A stretch of 64,000 nucleotides of DNA from Aerophototrophica crusticola (lineage in GTDB: Bacteria > Pseudomonadota > Alphaproteobacteria > Azospirillales > Azospirillaceae). Where the stretch lies: assembly GCA_001939945.1 (NCBI GenBank), contig MOEB01000018.1:28140-92139 (forward strand), given 5' to 3'. The notes under the pieces were generated by a model that was not told the DNA's origin, did not search any database, and saw only the letters and a list, made by a program, of their open reading frames with translations. The first letter of the stretch is position 1. The number at the start of each line of letters is the position of its first letter. Of this stretch, positions 16,534 to 25,205 are shown piece by piece. Position numbers and translations under genes: made by a program.

Positions 16534-17664
16534 ATGACCGAGAAGATCGCCCGTTTCTTCCGCGATAACGCCCCCGCCACGCCCTGCCTGGTGGTCGACC
16601 TGGACGTGGTCGCCGAGAATTATGCCAAGCTGAACGGCGCCCTGCCGGACTCCAAGATCTACTACGCGGTGAAGGCCAACCCCGCGCCGGAGATCCTCAG
16701 CCTGCTGGTCTCCATGGGCTCCAGCTTCGACACCGCCTCGGTGCAGGAGATCCAGTATTGCCTGGAGGCCGGCGCCACGCCGGACCGCATCAGCTTCGGC
16801 AACACGATCAAGAAGGCGTCGGACATCCGCACCGCCCACGGGCTGGGCGTGGACCTGTTCGCCTTCGACAGCATCGAGGAGCTGGAGAAGATCGCCGCCA
16901 ACGCCCCGGGCGCCCGGGTGTTCTGCCGCATCCTGACCTCTGGTGAGGGCGCGGACTGGCCCCTGTCCCGCAAGTTCGGCTGCGAGCCCGCCATGGCGCG
17001 GGAGCTGCTGCTGAAGGCGGCGGCCATGGACGTGGTGCCCTATGGCCTGTCCTTCCATGTGGGCAGCCAGCAGCGCGACGTGGGCCAGTGGGACCTGGCG
17101 CTGGCCACCTGCGCCGCCCTGTTCAGGGACCTGGAGGAGCAGGGCGTGGTGCTGCGCATGGTCAATTTGGGCGGCGGCTTCCCCACCCGCTACCTGAAGG
17201 ACGTGCCCACCAGCCAGCAGTATGGCGAGGCGATCAACGAGAGCCTGCGCCAGCATTTCGGCAACCGCATCCCGGAGACGATCATCGAGCCGGGCCGCGG
17301 CATGGTGGGCAACGCCGGCGTCATCCAGTCCGAGGTGGTGCTGATCTCCCGCAAGTCGGCCAACGACGACCGCCGCTGGGTCTACCTGGACATCGGCAAG
17401 TTCGGCGGCCTGGCGGAGACCATGGATGAGGCGATCAAGTACCCCATCGTCACCGACCGTGACGGGGATTCGGCCGAGCCGGTGATCATCGCCGGCCCGA
17501 CCTGCGACAGCGCCGACGTGCTGTATGAGAAGGCGGACTACCGGCTGCCCAGCAGCCTGGCCATCGGCGACCGGGTTTCCATCCTGGCCACCGGTGCCTA
17601 CACCACCACCTACTCGGCGGTGAACTTCAACGGCTTCGCCCCGCTGAAGGCTTATTACATCTGA
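16534..17664 (+). CDS. Type III PLP-dependent ornithine/lysine decarboxylase
   Basis: Predicted to convert ornithine (possibly also lysine) to putrescine (cadaverine), the first step of polyamine synthesis. The 376-residue alanine-racemase-fold enzyme resembles eukaryotic-type ODC: PLP lysine in YYAVKANP (K47), the phosphate-binding glycine-rich LGGGFPTRY, EPGRGMVGNAG, and the intersubunit catalytic GPTCDSADVL with its Cys-Asp pair. ATG 16534 follows CGGAG. It stands alone, with a leader ORF and hairpins upstream and a terminator downstream, so it is likely regulated by polyamine or amino acid supply. Confidence 0.93.
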   Translation: MTEKIARFFRDNAPATPCLVVDLDVVAENYAKLNGALPDSKIYYAVKANPAPEILSLLVSMGSSFDTASVQEIQYCLEAGATPDRISFGNTIKKASDIRTAHGLGVDLFAFDSIEELEKIAANAPGARVFCRILTSGEGADWPLSRKFGCEPAMARELLLKAAAMDVVPYGLSFHVGSQQRDVGQWDLALATCAALFRDLEEQGVVLRMVNLGGGFPTRYLKDVPTSQQYGEAINESLRQHFGNRIPETIIEPGRGMVGNAGVIQSEVVLISRKSANDDRRWVYLDIGKFGGLAETMDEAIKYPIVTDRDGDSAEPVIIAGPTCDSADVLYEKADYRLPSSLAIGDRVSILATGAYTTTYSAVNFNGFAPLKAYYI

Positions 17665-17670
17665 CGCGTT

Positions 17671-17805
17671 GGCCGTTGATCGTGACCGATTAACGGCCCC
17701 CTCAGGCGCCGGGCGGGCGCATCCGCGCCCTTGGCTCACGCGACCACGAGGTCGCGGGCCGGCAGTCGCCGGCCTCCAGCGGCATGAGATGTCTCATGCC
17801 GCTGG
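17671..17805. repeat. Multi-hairpin element, family B copy 1
   Basis: Five successive stem-loops: GGCCGTTGATCG/CCGATTAACGGCC (17671-17698), GGGCG/CGCGCCC (17715-17730), GCGACC/GGTCGC (17740-17755), GCCGGC/GCCGGC (17758-17773) and CCAGCGGCATGAGA/TCTCATGCCGCTGG (17776-17805). The same array occurs inverted at 24965-25101, and a shortened one at 40428-40509. It begins six bases after the decarboxylase stop codon. Confidence 0.85.
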
Positions 17806-17830
17806 TATGGCACCCGCCGACGGCCATCAG

Positions 17831-17863
17831 GCCCGCCCCCACGACCGGGGGCGGGCCTTTTTG
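17831..17863 (+). terminator. Rho-independent terminator after ornithine decarboxylase
   Basis: GCCCGCCCCC and GGGGGCGGGC with a 6-base loop, followed by CCTTTTTG. It lies after repeat family B copy 1 and is the clearest intrinsic terminator of this gene. Confidence 0.9.
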
Positions 17864-18099
17864 TTGCGCCTGCAAAGTGTCACAGATGCTGCCGAATTGG
17901 CGGGCAGTTGCGTATTTTTTCTGCAACACAGTTGGTCAAAGGACACGCATTGGCCTTCGGGTGCCCTTGCCAGGGCCACTGAAATCCTTCTTAGTTCGCG
18001 TCGGAGAAGCGCCCCCACCGCAGGTGGCATCCCTTTTGCTGCACTGCGCCAGGATAAGAACATCACGCACCCAAGCCTCATAATAAGGAGCGGTCCAAA

Positions 18100-18804
18100 A
18101 TGACCCTGTCCCGGTTGCTCGCTTCCGCCGCCGCTGGCGCGATCCTGTTCGCCGGCGCCGCCCAGGCCGAACCCATCACCTTCTCCGGCACCGTCGCCGG
18201 CACCACGGACTACGTGTTCCGCGGCATCAGCCAGACGGACGAAGATCCCGCCATCCAGGCCGGCATCACCGTGAGCCATGAGAGCGGCTTCTTCGTGGGC
18301 GCCTGGGGCTCCAACGTGGATGATGACTTCATCCCCGGCTCCAACGTGGAACTCGACCTGCTGGCCGGCTACAGCAACGAGGTCGGCGACCTCGCCTACA
18401 GCTTCATCGGCACCTGGTACACCTACCCGGGCCAGGACGACGGCATCGAGGCCAACTACTTCGAGCTGGGCTTCACCCCGTCCTATACCATCGACAAGGT
18501 CAAGCTGACCGGCCAGGTCTGGTGGAGCCCGGAGTACGCCGGCACCGCGGGCGGCAACAGCTGGTACTTCAACGGCGGCGCCGCCCTGGCCGCCACCGAC
18601 GACATCAGCCTGTACGCCAACGTCGGCTACTCCACCTTCGAGGAACTGCCGGACTACTGGGACTGGCAGGTCGGCGTCGCCTACACCTGGGAGAGCCTGA
18701 CCTTCGACGTGAAGTACACCGACACGAACGAGAAGTTTGTTGGTCCCAGCGGGAGAGTCATCTCGGATGAGCGCGTCGTCGGCACGGTGACCTTCGCGTT
18801 CTGA
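18100..18804 (+). CDS. TorF family putative outer-membrane porin
   Basis: A 234-residue protein with a signal peptide cleaved near AGAAQA-EP (residue 23), followed by a beta-barrel-type sequence: TFSGTVAGTTDYVFRGISQT at the mature N-terminus is the TorF family signature, and the chain ends in aromatic F (TFAF) as outer-membrane barrels do. AAGGAG stands nine bases before the ATG. The upstream 230 bases are AT-richer than the surroundings and probably hold the promoter. Substrate unknown. Confidence 0.88.
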   Translation: MTLSRLLASAAAGAILFAGAAQAEPITFSGTVAGTTDYVFRGISQTDEDPAIQAGITVSHESGFFVGAWGSNVDDDFIPGSNVELDLLAGYSNEVGDLAYSFIGTWYTYPGQDDGIEANYFELGFTPSYTIDKVKLTGQVWWSPEYAGTAGGNSWYFNGGAALAATDDISLYANVGYSTFEELPDYWDWQVGVAYTWESLTFDVKYTDTNEKFVGPSGRVISDERVVGTVTFAF

Positions 18805-18813
18805 TCCGGGTGC

Positions 18814-18868
18814 CAGCGTCAGGTCCATGGCGGCCGGTCCCTTCGCGGGGCCGGCCGCTGACGCTTTC
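18814..18868. terminator. Hairpin between convergent TorF porin and patatin genes
   Basis: AGCGTCAG ... CTGACGCT encloses an inner GGCCGG ... CCGGCC, giving one long stem followed by TTTC on the plus strand. Its position between converging genes suggests bidirectional termination. Confidence 0.65.
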
Positions 18869-19919
18869 AGAAATAGTCGTTCACGATGTCGATGCTGGTG
18901 CGCTGGCCAACGTCGTCGAAATGCCTGGCCAGCCAATCCTGCCCGGCGCGGCGGCCGAGGGTGAACAGGTGCTCCAGGAAATCCGGCTCCGCGTTCAGCT
19001 TGCTGGAGGCGTGCAGGTCCGCCAGCTCCTTGTCGCCGGACACGCGGTGCATCAGCACGTGCTTGTACTCGCGGGCGTCCAGCCGCCCCGTCTCGATCAG
19101 GCGGGTGACGAACTGCACGGCCCGCATCTCCCGCATCAGGCTGGAGTTGAAGGTGATCTCGTTGACCCGGTCCATGATCTCGAACGGGGTCATGGGCACG
19201 CCCGGCCGGTTCAGCGGGTTGATGGCCACCAGCACCACGTCCCGGCTTCCGCTCTCATAGAACAGGGGCCACAGGGCCGGGTTGCCCATATAGCCGCCGT
19301 CCCAGTAATGCCGCCCCTGGTACTTCACCGCCTGGAAAAGCTGGGGCAGGCAGGCCGACGCCAGCACCGCCTCCACGCAGACCTCCGGCGTGCGGAACAG
19401 CCGGTTCTTGCCCGTCTCCACGTCGGTGGCCGACAGGAACAGCCGGATGCCGCCGTCCCGGCGCACGGCATCGAAATCCACCACGTCCTTCAGCAGCCCG
19501 CGCAGGGGGTTCAGGCCATAGGGGTTGGTCTGGTAGGGGGACAGGAACAGGTTGCCGATGCTGGCCAGGGCATAGCTCGGCGTATCGTCGATGCGCCACT
19601 TGCCCGTCAGCCGGGACCACCAGCTCCGCCGGAAGGGGGAGGTACGGCCCAGGGCGCCCAGCCGGCGCCAGAACTCCGCCAGGTCGGCGCGGGCCCCCTC
19701 CGCCCCACCCCGGGCATAGCCGGAAGCCAGGACCACCGCGTTCATCGCCCCGGCGCTGGTGCCGCTGATCGCCTCCGGCTCGATCCGGCCGTCCTCCAGC
19801 AGGGCATCCAGCACACCCCAACTGAACGCCCCGTGGGAGCCGCCGCCCTGCAGGGCCAGGTTGACGCGCTTGCGCGGATGGTCCTCGGGACGGGGGTCGT
19901 GGGGCAGGGGCTGGGTCAT
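18867..19919 (-). CDS. Patatin-like phospholipase family protein
   Basis: Predicted acyl hydrolase with a Ser-Asp dyad. In 350 residues: oxyanion-hole GGGSHG (25-30), nucleophile motif GTSAG (S55), and the catalytic Asp in YWDGGYMGNPA around residue 205. No signal peptide, so cytoplasmic or peripheral. The C-terminal part (LARHFDDVGQRTSIDIVNDYF) is typical of the alphaproteobacterial long form. ATG 19919 lacks a clear ribosome binding site. Possible link to PHB or lipid turnover is only inferred. Confidence 0.9.
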   Translation of the reverse strand: MTQPLPHDPRPEDHPRKRVNLALQGGGSHGAFSWGVLDALLEDGRIEPEAISGTSAGAMNAVVLASGYARGGAEGARADLAEFWRRLGALGRTSPFRRSWWSRLTGKWRIDDTPSYALASIGNLFLSPYQTNPYGLNPLRGLLKDVVDFDAVRRDGGIRLFLSATDVETGKNRLFRTPEVCVEAVLASACLPQLFQAVKYQGRHYWDGGYMGNPALWPLFYESGSRDVVLVAINPLNRPGVPMTPFEIMDRVNEITFNSSLMREMRAVQFVTRLIETGRLDAREYKHVLMHRVSGDKELADLHASSKLNAEPDFLEHLFTLGRRAGQDWLARHFDDVGQRTSIDIVNDYF

Positions 19920-20041
19920 GTCGCCATGGGGGTGGTGGGCGGGCGTGCCATCCTAGCATCCCCCGGCACCGCACGGTTGCATATCACGGGCTTGCCCTGG
20001 GATGGGACCTATCCCATAGTTCGGGGCAAGGGAGATCGTCC

Positions 20042-20449
20042 ATGGGACCTGCCGCCTCCATATCCCTCTCCGGCGCTTTCGCGGCCGGCAACCGCCTGGG
20101 CATCTCGGCCCAGAACGTCGCCAATGCGCGCAGTATCGGCGCGCGGCCGGGGGTGGAGGGGCAGCTCCCCTACCAGCCGCAGGCCCCGGCCCAGCAGGCC
20201 GTCGCCGGGCCGGACGGGCAGGGGCTGGGCACCCGGGTGGTGGCCCGGCCGGTGACGCCGCCCTTCCTGGCGGAATTCCAGCCGGACTCCCCCTCCGCCG
20301 ATGCCGAAGGGCTGGTCGCCGCCCCCAACGTGGACCTGGCCGGGGAGCGGGTGGAACAGCTCGGCTCCCTGCGTTCCTACCAGGCCAACCTGGCGGTGCT
20401 GCGCGCCCAGGGGAAGATGGAGCGTGAGGCCATGGACATCCTGGCCTGA
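20042..20449 (+). CDS. FlgC-like flagellar rod domain protein (orphan)
   Basis: A 135-residue protein with the two ends of a flagellar rod/hook protein: the N-terminal SLSGAFAAGNRLGISAQNVANA and the C-terminal VDLAGERVEQLGSLRSYQANLAVLRAQGKMEREAMDIL coiled-coil helices that pair in the D0 domain. The central domain is short and Pro/Gly-rich. No other flagellar gene lies nearby. Good GGGAG ribosome binding site. It may be a divergent rod component or a paralogue with a different role. Confidence 0.75.
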   Translation: MGPAASISLSGAFAAGNRLGISAQNVANARSIGARPGVEGQLPYQPQAPAQQAVAGPDGQGLGTRVVARPVTPPFLAEFQPDSPSADAEGLVAAPNVDLAGERVEQLGSLRSYQANLAVLRAQGKMEREAMDILA

Positions 20450-20487
20450 CACGCTCCCCGTAAGCCTTTCCGACAGATGGTGAAGGA

Positions 20488-20518
20488 CCCCGGCCCGGGC
20501 GCGGTCGCCGGGCCGGGG
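20488..20518. terminator. Strong hairpin downstream of the FlgC-like gene
   Basis: CCCCGGCCCGG and CCGGGCCGGGG form a perfect 11-bp stem with a 9-base loop. No U-run follows. A second hairpin (CCGGCGGCATGG/CCATGCCGCCGG, 20536-20567) follows and resembles the terminal stem of repeat family B. Confidence 0.55.
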
Positions 20519-20576
20519 ACAAGTGCGGGCCAGCTCCGGCGGCATGGGCCACTGTCCATGCCGCCGGCCACAGGCA

Positions 20577-21326
20577 TCAGGCAGCCTTGCGGCGGCGGCG
20601 CAGGGCGCCGGCGGCCAGCAGGCCCGCGCCCAGCAGGCCGAGGGTGGCCGGCTCGGGCACCTGGGCCAGGACGACGCCGTCGATGCCGAAGCCGTCGTTC
20701 CCGGCGGTCTGGGTGAAGGTGATGCTCAGCAGCTCATAGGTGGCGCCCAGGCCGAAACCGACGAAGAAGTTGGTGCCGCTGTCCAGCGACCCGCCCTTGC
20801 CGGACACGCCCAGCGGCATGTCGATGGTCTGGCCCGTGGCCTTGACCTTCAGCTTGGCCGACACGTCGTTCACGTCGGTCAGGTAGAAGCCCACATGGGT
20901 GAAGCCCTTGCCGCCGGCCGCGGCGTCCCAGGTCACGGTCTTGTAGTCGTTGCTGTCCAGCCAGTTGGCGCCGCCGACCATGTCGTAGCGGCCGCCGAAG
21001 TTCTTCGGGCGGGTGGCGGCGTTCAGCACGCGCAGGCCGGACACGCCGGTGTTCTGCCCGGCGGTGGTGCCGGTGAAGGTGCCGACCTTGGTGTTGATGC
21101 TGTTGGCGTTGCTGCCGGGGGTGTAGGTCTCGAAATCCTCCATGGAGATGGTCTGGAGGCCCAGCAGCTTCAGGTAATCGGCGCCCTTGGCAAGGGTGGA
21201 AGCCTTATTCGCCTCGGTGGTCGGGGGGCTGACATAGATGTCCACCAGCCCGATGGCGGCGGCGGGGGCGGACAGGGCCGTGCTGAAGGCCAGCGCGCCG
21301 GCCAGGGTGAGCAGGGTCTTCTTCAT
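20577..21326 (-). CDS. PEP-CTERM domain-containing secreted protein
   Basis: A 249-residue protein with a signal peptide (MKKTLLTLAGALAFSTALSA, cut near AAA) and a C-terminal PEP-CTERM sorting signal: VPEPATLGLLGAGLLAAGAL then RRRRKAA. Such proteins are processed by an exosortase (EpsH/XrtA), none of which is in this window. The body is Gly/Thr-rich with few charged clusters and no recognised enzyme motif. ATG 21326 follows GGAGG by five bases; an upstream in-frame start at 21338 lies inside this ribosome binding site region and is rejected. Confidence 0.88.
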   Translation of the reverse strand: MKKTLLTLAGALAFSTALSAPAAAIGLVDIYVSPPTTEANKASTLAKGADYLKLLGLQTISMEDFETYTPGSNANSINTKVGTFTGTTAGQNTGVSGLRVLNAATRPKNFGGRYDMVGGANWLDSNDYKTVTWDAAAGGKGFTHVGFYLTDVNDVSAKLKVKATGQTIDMPLGVSGKGGSLDSGTNFFVGFGLGATYELLSITFTQTAGNDGFGIDGVVLAQVPEPATLGLLGAGLLAAGALRRRRKAA

Positions 21327-21550
21327 TGTTTCCTCCAACGGGACGGGGTGTCCGGACCCCTTGTTTCCAAGAAGCGTGCCAAGTCATCTGAGTCCTGCAA
21401 GATCAATGGCTTGGTTGCATGCCGCCGCCGCCATGGCCGGGGCTTGTAAGAAATCCCGACACGTCCCTACGCCATCCGCGGCTTGCGCTTCCGCCGCGAT
21501 GGGTTTATCCAGGGTTTCACAAGCCAGAACCGTTTTTTGGGGCCTCTCCC

Positions 21551-22804
21551 ATGGCCGAATCCCCTGTCCCCACCGCGCTTGCGGGCAAGCGGGTCCTGCT
21601 GGTCGTGTCCGGCGGGATCGCCGCCTACAAGACGCCGGAGCTGGTCCGCCGCCTGCGGGAGCGGGGCGTGGCCGTGCGCTGCGTGCTGACCAAGGGCGGG
21701 GCCCAGTTCGTCACCCCCCTGGCCCTCCAGGCGGTCAGCGAGGAGAAGGTCTATACGGAGCTGTGGTCCCTGACCGACGAGTCGGAGATGGGCCACATCC
21801 AGCTTTCCCGCCAGGCGGACGTGCTGCTGGTGGCCCCGGCCAGCGCCAACATCCTGGCCCGCATGGCCCATGGGATGGCCGACGATCTGGCCAGCACGGT
21901 GCTGCTGGCCACGGACAAGCCGGTGCTGGTCGCCCCTGCCATGAACGTGCGCATGTGGGACCACCCGGCCACCCGGGCGAACCTGGACCTGCTGAAGGCC
22001 CGCGGCGTGGGCGTGATCGGCCCCAACGAGGGGGCCATGGCCTGCGGGGAATACGGCTTCGGCCGGATGAGCGAGCCGCTGGAGATCGTCGCCGCCCTGG
22101 CCGACTTCTTCGCCAGCCGGGACGGGCCGAAGCCCCTGGCCGGCCGCCACGCCCTGGTCACGTCCGGCCCGACGCATGAACCCATCGACCCCGTGCGCTA
22201 CATCGCCAACCGGTCCAGCGGCAAGCAGGGCCACGCCGTGGCGGCGGCCCTGGCCGATTTGGGCGCCCGCGTCACACTCGTCTCCGGCCCCGTCACCCTG
22301 CCCGACCCGGCTGGTGTCAGGGTGGTGAAGGTGGAAACGGCGCGGCAGATGCTGGACGCCTGCGCCGCGGCGCTCCCCGCCGACATCTTCGTCGCCGCCG
22401 CCGCGGTGGCCGACTGGCGCGTGGCGGCAGAGGCCGGTCAGAAGCTGAAGAAGGACGGCTCCGGCCCGCCCACCCTGGTGATGGCGGAGAACCCGGACAT
22501 CCTGGCCAGCCTCAGCATTCCGGGACCGCAACGACCTGGGCTGGTGGTCGGTTTCGCTGCCGAAACAAACGACGTGCTGGCGTATGCGAGGGCCAAGCTG
22601 GCCCGCAAGGGTTGTGACTGGATCGTCGCCAACGACGTGTCGCCGGCCACCGGCACCTTCGGCGGTGACCGCAACAGCGTCCACCTGATCCGCTTACACG
22701 GGGACCCCCAATCCTGGCCCGACCTGCCGAAGGCGGAGGTGGGCCGCCGCCTTGCCGCCGCCATCGCCGACCATTTCGCTTCTGGAAAGAGTGCCGATGC
22801 CTGA
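21551..22804 (+). CDS. coaBC: Bifunctional phosphopantothenoylcysteine decarboxylase/synthase
   Basis: Makes 4'-phosphopantetheine for coenzyme A: the CoaB half joins phosphopantothenate to cysteine, the CoaC half decarboxylates it. In 417 residues the flavin decarboxylase part comes first (SGGIAAYK near 20, APAMNVRMW with the PXMNXXMW motif, and active Cys in [13 protein letters not shown]), then the synthetase part ([35 protein letters not shown]). Start ATG 21551 has no strong ribosome binding site. Overlaps dut by eight bases. Confidence 0.96.
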   Translation: MAESPVPTALAGKRVLLVVSGGIAAYKTPELVRRLRERGVAVRCVLTKGGAQFVTPLALQAVSEEKVYTELWSLTDESEMGHIQLSRQADVLLVAPASANILARMAHGMADDLASTVLLATDKPVLVAPAMNVRMWDHPATRANLDLLKARGVGVIGPNEGAMACGEYGFGRMSEPLEIVAALADFFASRDGPKPLAGRHALVTSGPTHEPIDPVRYIANRSSGKQGHAVAAALADLGARVTLVSGPVTLPDPAGVRVVKVETARQMLDACAAALPADIFVAAAAVADWRVAAEAGQKLKKDGSGPPTLVMAENPDILASLSIPGPQRPGLVVGFAAETNDVLAYARAKLARKGCDWIVANDVSPATGTFGGDRNSVHLIRLHGDPQSWPDLPKAEVGRRLAAAIADHFASGKSADA

Positions 22805-23255
22805 CGTGACCATCGCCGTCCGCCGTCTGCCCCATGCCGACGGCCTGCCCCTGCCGGCCTATGCCACCGACCACGCCGCGGGGATGGACCTGCTGGCCGC
22901 GGTGGCCGAGCCGCTGGAGATCGCGCCGGGTGCCCGCGCCCTGGTGCCCACCGGCCTGGCCATCGCCCTGCCAGTGGGCTACGAGGCCCAGGTGCGGCCC
23001 CGCTCCGGCCTGGCCCTGAAGCATGGCGTCACCGTCCTGAACAGCCCCGGCACGGTGGATGCCGACTATCGGGGGGAGGTGGGCGTGATCCTGGCGAACC
23101 TGGGCGCCGAACCCTTCCGCATCGAGCGCGGCATGCGCATCGCCCAGATGGTCATCGCCCGGCATGAGCGGGCGGTGTGGGCCGAGACGGACAGCTTGAC
23201 GGAGACCGCCCGCGGCAGCGGCGGCTTCGGCTCCACCGGCACGGGGGCCCGCTGA
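22797..23255 (+). CDS. dut: Deoxyuridine 5'-triphosphate nucleotidohydrolase
   Basis: Trimeric dUTPase that hydrolyses dUTP to dUMP and pyrophosphate, preventing uracil incorporation and feeding dTMP synthesis. All five motifs are visible in 152 residues: [39 protein letters not shown] and the flexible C-terminal [13 protein letters not shown] 22797 follows GGAAAGAG. The coaBC-dut pair is common in Proteobacteria. Confidence 0.97.
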   Translation: MPDVTIAVRRLPHADGLPLPAYATDHAAGMDLLAAVAEPLEIAPGARALVPTGLAIALPVGYEAQVRPRSGLALKHGVTVLNSPGTVDADYRGEVGVILANLGAEPFRIERGMRIAQMVIARHERAVWAETDSLTETARGSGGFGSTGTGAR

Positions 23256-23256
23256 C

Positions 23257-23712
23257 ATGCTGCGCATCTCCAAGAAGCTGATGTTCGCCATCGAGACGGT
23301 GCTGGACATCGCCTACAACGCCGGCTCGGCACCCGTGCAGTCGGCGGAGATCACCGCCCGCCAGGGCATCCCCAAGCGCTACCTGGAACAGGTGCTGCAG
23401 GCCCTGGTGCGGGCCGGGGTGCTGGCGGGGGTGCGGGGTCCGAAGGGCGGCTACCGCTTGGCCAAGGAACGCCGCCGCATCACGCTGGGGGAGATCGTTC
23501 GGGTGGTGCGTGCCCTGGAACAGGCCACCGACCCCATCGAGGAGGAGGTCGGCGCCGAGCTGGGCCGCCGCGTCGTCCGCCCCCTCTGGGCCGAATTGCA
23601 GGAAGACGTGATGGCAAGGCTTGACCGCACCACCATCGAGGAGCTGTGCGTCCGCGCCAACCAGGCCGGCATCGCCAGCGAGGCGGCGAGCAAGCTGGAT
23701 TTCAGTATTTAG
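23257..23712 (+). CDS. Rrf2 family transcriptional regulator
   Basis: A 151-residue winged-helix regulator: MLRISKKLMFAIETVLDIAYNAG, recognition helix IPKRYLEQVLQALVRAGVL and wing GVRGPKGGYRLAKERRRITLGEIVR. It lacks the three-cysteine cluster of IscR-like proteins; the only Cys is near the C-terminus, so an iron-sulfur cluster is unlikely. It follows dut by one base and lies 287 bases before cysK. By analogy with CymR-type Rrf2 proteins, control of cysK is a plausible inference. Confidence 0.88.
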   Translation: MLRISKKLMFAIETVLDIAYNAGSAPVQSAEITARQGIPKRYLEQVLQALVRAGVLAGVRGPKGGYRLAKERRRITLGEIVRVVRALEQATDPIEEEVGAELGRRVVRPLWAELQEDVMARLDRTTIEELCVRANQAGIASEAASKLDFSI

Positions 23713-23749
23713 TGTTCCTGGATGCATGCTCCGGCTTTGTTTTTTTCTG

Positions 23750-23845
23750 TCTCCCCTGCGAAAGCAGGGGCCCACAGTTCTTTACTGACGGAGATTGTGG
23801 GACCGGGATCAAAAACCGTGGGCTCCTGCTTTCGCAGGAGAAGCG
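23750..23845. repeat. Paired-hairpin repeat (GCGAAAGC type), family D copy 1
   Basis: Two tetraloop-like hairpins, CCCCTGC-GAAA-GCAGGGG (23753-23770) and CTCCTGC-TTTC-GCAGGAG (23823-23840), in opposite orientation with CCACAGTT/ACCGTGGG between. The same arrangement with different stem bases occurs at 55696-55783. Such 'CGAAGGCG' palindromes are widespread in Alphaproteobacteria. Confidence 0.75.
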
Positions 23846-23973
23846 ATAGGGACTCGCAAGCCGGGCAACCTGCCGCTCCTAGGAAACCATCCCCGATCCC
23901 ATTCGCCGCCCCCGGATTCCCCCTGGCACGGCACGTCCGGCGGGAGTATATACAGAACGATACGGGGCTTTCC

Positions 23974-23990
23974 CCGAAATACCAATTCGG
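23974..23990. promoter_or_regulatory. Palindrome just upstream of cysK
   Basis: CCGAAATACCAATTCGG is an imperfect palindrome ending nine bases before the cysK ATG and overlapping the start of its GGAG. It is a candidate binding site, possibly for the Rrf2 protein encoded upstream. Confidence 0.35.
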
Positions 23991-23999
23991 AGACGTACA

Positions 24000-24962
24000 A
24001 TGTCTGCCACGCCCGAGTTCCGCGGTCGCATCTATGACAGCATCCTGGACACGGTCGGCGCCACGCCGCTGGTGCGGATGAAGCGGCTGGCCGAGCGCCA
24101 CGGGGTGGTGGCCGACGTGGTCGGCAAGTGCGAGTTCTTCAATCCGCTGTCCAGCGTGAAGGACCGCATCGGCAAGGCCATGGTGGAGGCCGCCGAGGCC
24201 GAGGGCAAGATCAGCCCGGAGACCACCACCCTGGTGGAGCCCACGTCCGGCAACACCGGCATCGCGCTGGCCTTCGTGGCCGCGGCCAAGGGCTACAAGC
24301 TGATCCTGACCATGCCGGAGAGCATGAGCCTGGAGCGGCGCAAGATGCTGAAGCTACTGGGGGCGGAGCTGGTGCTGACCCCCGCCCCGAACGGCATGAA
24401 GGGCGCCATCGCCAAGGCGGAGGAGATCGTCGCCAACACGCCGGGCGCCTATATGCTCCAGCAGTTCAAGAACGCCGCCAACCCTGCCGTGCACCGCGCC
24501 AGCACGGCGGAGGAGATCTGGAACGACACGGACGGCAAGGTGGATGCCCTCGTCTCCGGCGTCGGCACCGGCGGCACCCTGACCGGCGTGGCCCAGGTGA
24601 TCAAGCAGCGCAAGCCCAGCTTCCGCGTGGTGGCGGTGGAGCCGGAGGACAGCCCCGTCCTGTCCGGCGGCCTGCCGGGCCCCCACAAGATTCAGGGCAT
24701 CGGCGCCGGCTTCGTGCCGGACATCCTGGCCCGCGACCAGATCGATGAGGTGCTGCGCATCTCCAACCACCGCGCCTTCGAGCTGGCGCGGGAAGCCGCG
24801 CGGTTGGAGGGCCTCGCCATCGGCATCTCCGGCGGCGCCGCCCTGGCCGCCGCCTTCGAGCTGGGCGCCCGGCCCGACATGGCCGGCAAGCTGATCGTCA
24901 CCATCCTGCCCAGCTTCGCCGAGCGCTACCTGTCCACCGCCCTGTTCGAGGGGTTGGAGTAA
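24000..24962 (+). CDS. cysK: Cysteine synthase (O-acetylserine sulfhydrylase)
   Basis: PLP enzyme forming cysteine from O-acetylserine and sulfide. In 320 residues: PLP lysine K54 in SSVKDRIG, substrate loop TSGNTG (82-87), phosphate-binding [10 protein letters not shown] and the PLP ring contact serine in ISGGAALAA. The ATG follows CGGAG. The C-terminus lacks the DI motif that CysK uses to anchor partner proteins in some bacteria, but otherwise the enzyme looks intact. Downstream it runs into repeat family B. Confidence 0.95.
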   Translation: MSATPEFRGRIYDSILDTVGATPLVRMKRLAERHGVVADVVGKCEFFNPLSSVKDRIGKAMVEAAEAEGKISPETTTLVEPTSGNTGIALAFVAAAKGYKLILTMPESMSLERRKMLKLLGAELVLTPAPNGMKGAIAKAEEIVANTPGAYMLQQFKNAANPAVHRASTAEEIWNDTDGKVDALVSGVGTGGTLTGVAQVIKQRKPSFRVVAVEPEDSPVLSGGLPGPHKIQGIGAGFVPDILARDQIDEVLRISNHRAFELAREAARLEGLAIGISGGAALAAAFELGARPDMAGKLIVTILPSFAERYLSTALFEGLE

Positions 24963-24964
24963 TT

Positions 24965-25101
24965 CCAAGCGCATGAGTTGTTGACTCATGCGCTTGGAGG
25001 CCGGCGACTGCCGGCCCGCCCGCCCATGCGGGCGTAAGCCAAGGGCGCGGATGCGCCCGCCCGGCGCCTGAGGGAGCCGTTGATCGGTCACGATCAACGG
25101 C
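24965..25101. repeat. Multi-hairpin element, family B copy 2 (inverted)
   Basis: Starts two bases after the cysK stop. CCAAGCGCATGAGT/ACTCATGCGCTTGG (24965-24997), GCCGGC/GCCGGC, CGCCC/GGGCG and GCCGTTGATCG/CGATCAACGGC (25076-25101). Read on the minus strand it parallels copy 1 at 17671-17805, with stem bases changed on both sides of each hairpin. Confidence 0.85.
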
Positions 25102-25205
25102 GGCCAGTATAAGCATCATGGCGGCGGCGGGCCGGGGCCTTGTGTGCCCTGGCCCGCCGCCCCACCCGGCCCCGTGCGCGTTGCCGGTACCAATGCCTGG
25201 GCCGG

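Noticed and set aside
17890..17925. Possible sigma-54 promoter upstream of the TorF porin
   Set aside because: TTGGC and TTGC blocks are present, but the GG-to-GC distance is 11 rather than 12 bases and no enhancer-like site is seen.
21419..21550. Longer coaBC start
   Set aside because: The extended N-terminus (Pro/Arg-rich) is absent from CoaBC proteins; ATG 21551 gives the normal start before [17 protein letters not shown].
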